Shown: positions 58,226 to 64,000 of the stretch, piece after piece
How the letters are laid out: the number at the start of each line of letters is the position of its first letter
How positions within the stretch are numbered: the stretch's first letter is position 1
Origin: Pyronema omphalodes
Taxonomy: Eukaryota > Ascomycota > Pezizomycetes > Pezizales > Pyronemataceae
Reading direction: 5' to 3'
Length of the DNA stretch: 64,000 nt
Assembly (NCBI GenBank): GCA_024516155.1
Contig: JAJJXM010000009.1
Span: 124,001-188,000, forward strand
Position numbers and translations under genes: made by a program
Notes under the pieces: model-generated
What the model was told of the DNA's origin: nothing
What the model saw: the letters and a program-made list of their open reading frames with translations, nothing else
The model's database searches: none

Positions 58226-58770
58226 TCGAACTGTTAGTTCTAACTTACTTTAATTTTTTTTTTTGGGCGGGGGGTTGATGAGGGGTTGCGCTAGTGTATG
58301 CATACATACATGCATGTCATTACATGCAGGTATCATATCTCACATGTACATGTACATGGTACATGAGCCCATCATTTTCACCCCCATCCTCATCCTTATC
58401 CTCATCCTGCGTTTAAGCTTAAGCTTAAGCTCAGGTATTCAGCCGTTCATCTATTCTGTTAATCGCTTTTTCTTACCGCATCAATAACCATCACCGGATC
58501 AACTTTTTTTTTTTTTAAAAAAAGCATTCATAAGTTTATAACATAAACTAATTCATTATATATAATTCTTGGTATTCACAATCGTTTTCCATCGCATTCC
58601 AGACCCAAACTCATTACATAATTTGCAAAAAAGAAGACAGAGATATATATGCACACCCCTCATTCATAGTCCACGGGGATTCCATAACCCTTAACAAATA
58701 ACCAATAGAACATAATCCATCCATTACACCCATCCACCCATGCATGCATCCATTACACCCATTAACGGAA
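58226..58770. other. Spacer between tRNA-Leu and GIT1
   Basis: A T run follows the tRNA (TTTTTTTTTT, about 58253-58263) and would end Pol III transcription. ATACATACATGCATG and ACATGTACATG palindromic repeats lie at 58300-58360. Confidence 0.55.
58253..58263 (+). terminator. Pol III terminator T run of tRNA-Leu
   Basis: The first long T run downstream of the tRNA, about 28 bases after its 3' end. Confidence 0.6.
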
Positions 58771-60588
58771 TTAATACTTCTGTTCAATTACATGAGGCCT
58801 AGCCGTCTCCGCCATATTCTCCGCATTCTTGTAACCCATTTGCGAGACATCATAACCATTAGCAGCGAGATATTCTCTAAAGAGTCTATCCTCCTTTATG
58901 ATAGTATCCTGACCAATATGGGGTAGTAGGAAAGCAAGTCCAGCAGAAAACACACAAAGACACGAAGAGACCCAGAAGGGAGCTTGATTTCCGCTTACAG
59001 AGTCGCTTCCTCCGGAGTTTTTGATGATGATTGGGAAGACATAAGTTCCTACGAAAGCACCGACTTTTCCGATTGCAGCGGCGATTCCATAGTACTGGCC
59101 TCTAATTGGAGTAGCGGAAGTTTTGGAGGCTAGAAGACCGATGTTATTTCCGGGGCCTAGTTCTCCGAAGGATAGGAAGAGGCCGTAGACTACGACAAAG
59201 GCACCGATGTATTTTGAGGTAGCGAGTTGGCCGTAGAATCCGGCCATTAATAAACCGGTGATGGCTTGCAGGATCAGGCCGAGGATTAAGCAGTAGCGAG
59301 GTCCGATTTTGTCGGAGATGAAACATCCGATGAAACTTCCAGGGATGTAGAAAAGGTTCAGGACGACGTTCCAGCCGAAACCAACAACGAGGTCATCGCC
59401 ACCGGCTACGTGGGAAATAATCGTCGCGGAGTAAATACCGGCGGAGTATACGGCGAACTATGGGTGGTTAGTTTAAGGTTGCCTATAGGGCTGGCCAAGA
59501 GGCCAAGAAACCGGGGTGAACTCACATCGTAGATGAACCAAATCGTACAGACGAGGAAAAGACGGAACCAGTAGTATTTGAAGCATAACCAGTAGGGAGT
59601 TTTGGTGTTTGCCATGGTATTCTTTTTGGTCTGCTCGGGCTCCTCAAGACGCATACGCAAGAAGAAGAGAGTGAATGGTGGAATGATTCCTAGACCGAGA
59701 GAAACACGCCACTACACCAACCATTAGTATTCCCATCTCTCCCTGAAATTCTCTACCCAAGATGAACTTACGTTAATCATCAAAGCATGTCTACTCTGTC
59801 CCAAAATCCACACAAAAACCAAGGGGACAAAAGCCGCCACGACAAAACCCACATCAATAGCAAAGTTCGTAAACAAAATAAACCACCTATTTCTAGTTCC
59901 ACTTTTAACTTCACTTGTAGCCTCCGCCGCCGCAACACTTCCAGCGGGGTATTCTCCTCCGATACCAATTCCCAAGAAGAAACGACACACCACCAACATG
60001 GTGATTAATCCTTCTACACTACCCTTAGCTCCGTATGATGCAGTACATAGCGCTGCCATCAAGATCAAGATTCCAGCTGATACGGTCATAGCAAGCTTTC
60101 GTGTGTAACGATCAGCGATGTAACCGAACAGTAGTTGGCCTATGACGGTTCCGGCGAAGGCGATGGAGGAGACATTGCTGCGGGCTGAGGAGTTTTCGTA
60201 TTCCTTTGGGTAGATGCGAGAGAGCATAACCGAGACTTGTCCGATAACCTAGAGGTAATAAAGTCAGCATTTCTGTTATTGGTAGACAGGTATCTGAAGC
60301 TTCCCCGAGGTGGGGGGGGGGGGGTGGGCTGCGAGTGCAATTTCCCTCGTTTCACAGAAGACGGAGGAGAGGTAAAGTTGCAAAGCGAAGCTTCATTATA
60401 GGACAACGGGGAAAGCTTACGGCGTTCAAGTATCCATCGGAGTAAAGACCAGCACCACAAGCAAACACAGGCCAAACACGTTCCCATTTACTTTTAGTAC
60501 TCGGAAGCTCATCGGTATCGGGGTCGTCGGCCATGATCTGAGAGTTGATGGTGCTTGCAGGCTCGAGGGGAAAAGGATTCGGGGCCAT
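58771..60588 (-). CDS. GIT1: MFS glycerophosphodiester/phospholipid transporter, Git1 type
   Basis: Four exons: 60588-60421, 60248-59772, 59711-59526 and 59457-58771; 505 residues with about twelve hydrophobic segments. The Ser/Asp-rich N-terminus (MAPNPFPLEPASTINSQIMA) leads to VWPVFACGAGLYSDGYLNAV IGQVSVMLSRIYP. The major facilitator loop motif is GYIADRYTRKLAM; GIGIGGEYPAGSVAAAEATS is typical of the Git1/phosphate:H+ symporter branch; the second half has IGCFISDKIGPRYCLILGL. Related proteins import glycerophosphoinositol or glycerophosphocholine at the plasma membrane as phosphate and inositol sources. Substrate choice cannot be read from the sequence. All three introns are phase 0. Confidence 0.9.
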
Positions 60589-61937
60589 GTTTGGGTAGTG
60601 ATTTTTTTAACGGCACCGGAGCCTAATTGAATTATTAGTCGTATAAAGTGTTTCTCCACACACGGTTCCGGCCGATCTCTTTCTTCCACTGAATGAAATA
60701 AAAAATAAAAAAAAAAAAAGTTATCAACAAGTGGGGAATAAAAAGCTTAAATATATATAAACATTTCACCGATATTATGCAGGGATGATTCCCGCATTTC
60801 ATATGTACATCCAAACCAGGTATGAACTCCGTCCGTATTTTTTTCTTACCAGGAGCGGTGTATGGTGGATCATACATCCATAGAAAAAAAGGGAAGTCCA
60901 GATCTTACGCATATTACCGATACCTTCTTACCCACCAGGCAAAGCACAGTAGTATGTAAAAAGAATAGACAGTTATTACAGCCCAGCTATTCATTAATGT
61001 TGTATTACCCACGTGCTGTAATTGCATCACCCAAAGGCTTACGCACAGAGCTTGTGATCACCAAATGAAGCGAACTGCTTATCTTTATGAACCGGTTAGA
61101 GGTGTCTGAGCTATGGAACCGGGCTAGACAGCTTTCGTCCCGGGTAAGAATCTCGGGTAAGCTACGTAACTAGAAGGTTAAGCTTTTCTTCGGAGATTCC
61201 CTAGTGGCATCTAGTTTGCGCAATTATCGGCGCTCTCTGGAGGCGATATGTTTTTTTTTTGTGATGACTTTTTATGGTTATCCATCCAATCAATATGCGT
61301 ATCATATTCGCTGGGAGGCAATATTTCTTTTGAGAACTTTTTATGGTTTTATATGGTATCCAATCGATTTTCACCGGGAGGCAATATCACGTGCGGTATT
61401 GCGTACGATTGCCAACATAAGGCAGCTAGGAGCTGAAAAAAAGTCTCTAAATCTTAAGCAACTGTCGATGATCAGGGGAAGTTTTACGTTAAGAAAGTGT
61501 GGTAAAAAAAGACATTCCAACGTATGTATCAGCTATCCGACTAAACCGGAGAAACCGATAATGAGTGAGAAAGCGTGATGTGTTGACCGCGGTACGCAAC
61601 CTGCTCGGGAACTAACCGATATACCGGGACTACAACGTGCTCGGGGAGTTCACCGTCCTACGCGGCCTCGGTCCTCTAATCCTCACGGCTTCTTCCTTCA
61701 ACCTATCATGAACTCACCACGTTCTCAACTTCTCTGTACATACTTACTGCCTCATGAAAATCCTCACGCCATCACATCAGTTCGTAAAGTACACTACGCA
61801 AGTGAAAACTTAAACACTCAGACCATCGGGATCGCCTGGAACGCCCTACCCAAGCGGATAAGTAATCCTAAAATGTAATCTTCCTTTATTTGTCTAGGTA
61901 TCATAAGCAGCTTCAAACACGCCCCTCCGGTTCCTAA
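60589..61937. other. Intergenic region, GIT1 promoter and mpaB-like 3' flank
   Basis: No gene is supported. It includes a roughly 70-bp imperfect tandem repeat at 61236-61395, open for 124 codons on the plus strand (61204-61578) but without any known domain. Confidence 0.5.
61236..61395. repeat. Imperfect 65-74-bp tandem repeat, about 2.3 copies
   Basis: Each copy starts GGGAGGCAATAT (first copy TGGAGGCGATAT) and contains ACTTTTTATGG and ATCCAATC. Starts are near 61240, 61313 and 61376. Confidence 0.7.
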
Positions 61938-63307
61938 CTACACAGCAAAAGGACACCCACCCATCCCTCTAATCCTCTCCGCCTCCTTCTTAACCTTCTC
62001 ATGCCCACTCTTCTCCAAAGTTGCCGGTCCAACCTCATGGATCTCATATCCCGTCTCCTTAAAACCCTGATCACCCGGTAACGGCCACCCTCCAATCCTC
62101 GCGATGATCCCCCAAGGACCCCACCTGTTCCAAAAGGTCGGCTCTTGATACCAAGGTTCATTATCCGAATGCTTCACATGATATCTTCCCGTCCTATTAT
62201 TCCTCCTCTCATTGACAATAAGATACGGGACATATCTCGGTAGACATAACCACCTCAAAATAAACCTCCGTAACTCAATACCAGTCTTAACGAAACCCTT
62301 AATCAACTCAGTGGTGTCTCCGAACATCATTGCTGTTCGTAGTCTCTCATCCAAGAGGGCCAAAACAACCTGTTTTCCAAGCCATTTCGCACCTTCTGTA
62401 GGTACCCAGTAGAGTAGTAGGTCCATAGTTCTCTGTCCCACATAATTATTGGATTCAGCTGGAACCATATACTTCTTCTCAAACTCCTCATAAGCCGATA
62501 CCATGTCCTCAAAGGTCTTCGGAATATCTTCTCTCGGGATTCCCATTCGAACACCAACTTCTATCCAATACTTTGCCGCAGCCACTTTTTCGATCGGGGT
62601 TGGTTTACGCCATTCTAGACGGGCAATAAATACCAATGGTTGAGTAGCGAAAAGTAGTAAAGTGTAGAGCGTATCTCTTGGAAGAATCGATGGGTAGAGT
62701 GAGTGGATGTAGTTCATTCCTGTGGTAAATGTGTAAGCCACACGTGCCTTTTCACTTCTTATCTCAACTTTCCAGCATCACAGATGTTGTCCCACCACAC
62801 TGCGTCGGAGCCTTGAAGACTCGGAGTATTATGAACATAGACAACATCCGGAGCTTCGAAAAGATAAATCCAAAGAAAAAAAAAACAAGAAAAAAGAGAA
62901 AACAACATACTAGCAATCGCCAAACTAGATCTTTCCGAATCCAACGGCCAAGCGGTGAACTCAGCAATGAGGACGACAGTATCAGCATATCTCCTCCCAG
63001 CAAATTCCTTTTCAGCGAGCTGTTTAGTTTTCTTCAAAACCCCACTAATACTAGGAATAGCATAAGTTCTAAACAACGCAAACTGTAACGCCGTATTATA
63101 AATCTTCGGAAACTCATATCTTGCTAAAGTTCGATTAATCTTCTCTGCATCGGAGAGTGTGAGTTGTTCGTATAACTCGGCTTGAGAGAGTCGGGTGTAT
63201 GCTGGGTTCAGTTGGTAGAAGGAGTCGCGGTTTCGGAAACGGAGCGTGTGGCAGGTGGCGAGGTAGATGGCGGCGACGGCGGCGCTGTAGGCGAGGTAGG
63301 TACTCAT
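61938..63307 (-). CDS. ER-bound oxygenase of the MpaB/rubber-oxygenase (DUF2236) family
   Basis: Two exons, 63307-62911 and 62719-61938; 392 residues. The N-terminus MSTYLAYSAAVAAIYLATCH is a membrane anchor, followed by TLRFRNRDSFYQLNPAYTRL. The catalytic region has SLAIARMNYIHSLYPSILPR DTLYTLLLFATQPL, with the conserved R-M-N-x-x-H-S motif rebuilt across the splice site. Then come EFEKKYMVPAESNNYVGQRT, LLLYWVPT and FGDTTELIKGFVKTGI. The join keeps phase 1 (A|GA for Arg). Family members include MpaB, which cleaves the farnesyl chain in mycophenolic acid synthesis, and bacterial latex-clearing proteins that use a b-type haem. There is no other biosynthetic gene nearby, so the substrate is unknown. 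Confidence 0.85.
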
Positions 63308-64000
63308 GGTGGGCTATGGTGGAGGTGATGACCGCGAGATGAGCGGGAGGCGGGAAGCAGGAAGCAGGAAGTGCGGCGTGGGGTGGGGGGCGGTGGTAGT
63401 GGTAATGGAGCGGAGGTGAAGCTAGGAAGCTAGGAAGCTACAGTGTGAGCTAGGGAGCTAAGAGGAGAGAGGGCTGACCGATGCTCGAGAGTTTAAATAC
63501 CTACGTAAACTGTACAGGTATGTAGGAGTCGAGCTGAATCCATGGTTCATACGAGTACTCAATTATAACGACAGGAATAGAATACATAGAATGGACAGGA
63601 ACCGGCGGCGTGGCATTGTGATACCATATGGCTGTTGCCATTGCCATCCTCAGCTGTGATTGGCAATATATGTACCGTCTACCAGTTGATACATACGAGG
63701 TGTAGGCTCTAACAGCTTGGCAGCTGTGTTCTGAGATTTGCAGAGAGGGTTTGTGCGAGTATGTAGTACATACGAGACATGTTGGGTGAGTGAGGGTTTG
63801 TTGGTTTCGCGACGTGGAATATTTGTGTCCAGATCTCCTCATCATTCATGGCGCATCTTCAAAAGCTTAAGTAAATTTCTAGAAGTACTCTAAAAGCGCC
63901 TAATCGCTTCCTTCTTAAGCGAGCCAAACGGGACTTTTGAAACACAGGGTACATAGGCAGTTTTGTGGCGTTCTTCAGAGTGGGTTGGTTGAATGATCAA
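63308..64000. other. Intergenic region at the window edge
   Basis: Promoter side of the MpaB-like gene, with GGAAGCAGGAAG and AGCTAGGAAGCTAGG short repeats (63350-63460). No gene recognised to the window end. Confidence 0.5.

Overview
The window is nuclear DNA of a filamentous ascomycete, most likely Pezizomycotina. The evidence is the intron type (GT-AG, mostly 50-70 nt, CTAAC or CTGAC branch sites close to the acceptor), a tRNA-Leu with a short intron after the anticodon, and gene models such as a bifunctional PFK2/FBPase2, a Sup35 with a Q-rich N domain and an MpaB-type oxygenase. I cannot name the species. About 23 protein genes and one tRNA gene are well supported. They are spliced, on both strands, and separated by long low-complexity intergenic stretches full of mini- and microsatellites and unusually long poly(G)/poly(C) runs.

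Layout: 1-4.3 kb holds repeats and a 482-bp Mutator-like (MULE) deletion derivative with 79-bp inverted ends and a 9-bp target duplication. 4.3-14.6 kb is gene dense: LAS17 (WASP), BET4 (Rab geranylgeranyltransferase alpha), POP7 (RNase P/MRP), SNU23 (tri-snRNP), a small two-span membrane protein and GPI1 (GPI-GlcNAc transferase subunit). 15.1-20.5 kb holds three ribosomal protein genes (eS28, eL18, eS30) with a shared composite promoter motif, plus a small mitochondrial protein. 20.5-25.3 kb is repeat rich. 25.3-28.3 kb holds ATG8 and HEM13. 28.3-37.3 kb is again mostly repeats around a UPS2-like gene. 37.3-50.4 kb holds DPM3, SAR1, ERD2, a VHS-GAT protein (LSB5-like), CDS1 and SUP35. 52.5-55.2 kb is the PFK2/FBPase2 gene. 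55-58 kb is repeats, including a likely 5'-truncated LINE end with a 14-bp target duplication. 58.1-63.3 kb holds tRNA-Leu(UAA), a GIT1-type glycerophosphodiester transporter and an MpaB-like ER oxygenase.

There is no operon or biosynthetic cluster. Many genes act in the endomembrane system: SAR1 (COPII), ERD2 (HDEL retrieval), DPM3 (Dol-P-Man), GPI1 (GPI anchors), BET4 (Rab prenylation), CDS1 (CDP-DAG), UPS2 (mitochondrial phospholipid transfer), ATG8, LAS17 and its possible partner LSB5. I treat this as housekeeping content rather than a system. The most noteworthy signals are the MULE derivative that still encodes part of a MuDR-type DNA-binding domain, the shared ribosomal-protein promoter composite, the repeat architecture of the Sup35 N domain, two frame-preserving introns and two small conserved-looking proteins of unknown role. 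I found no convincing undescribed multi-gene system. Exon joins were read by eye from splice signals, frame and family knowledge; no alignment was run.
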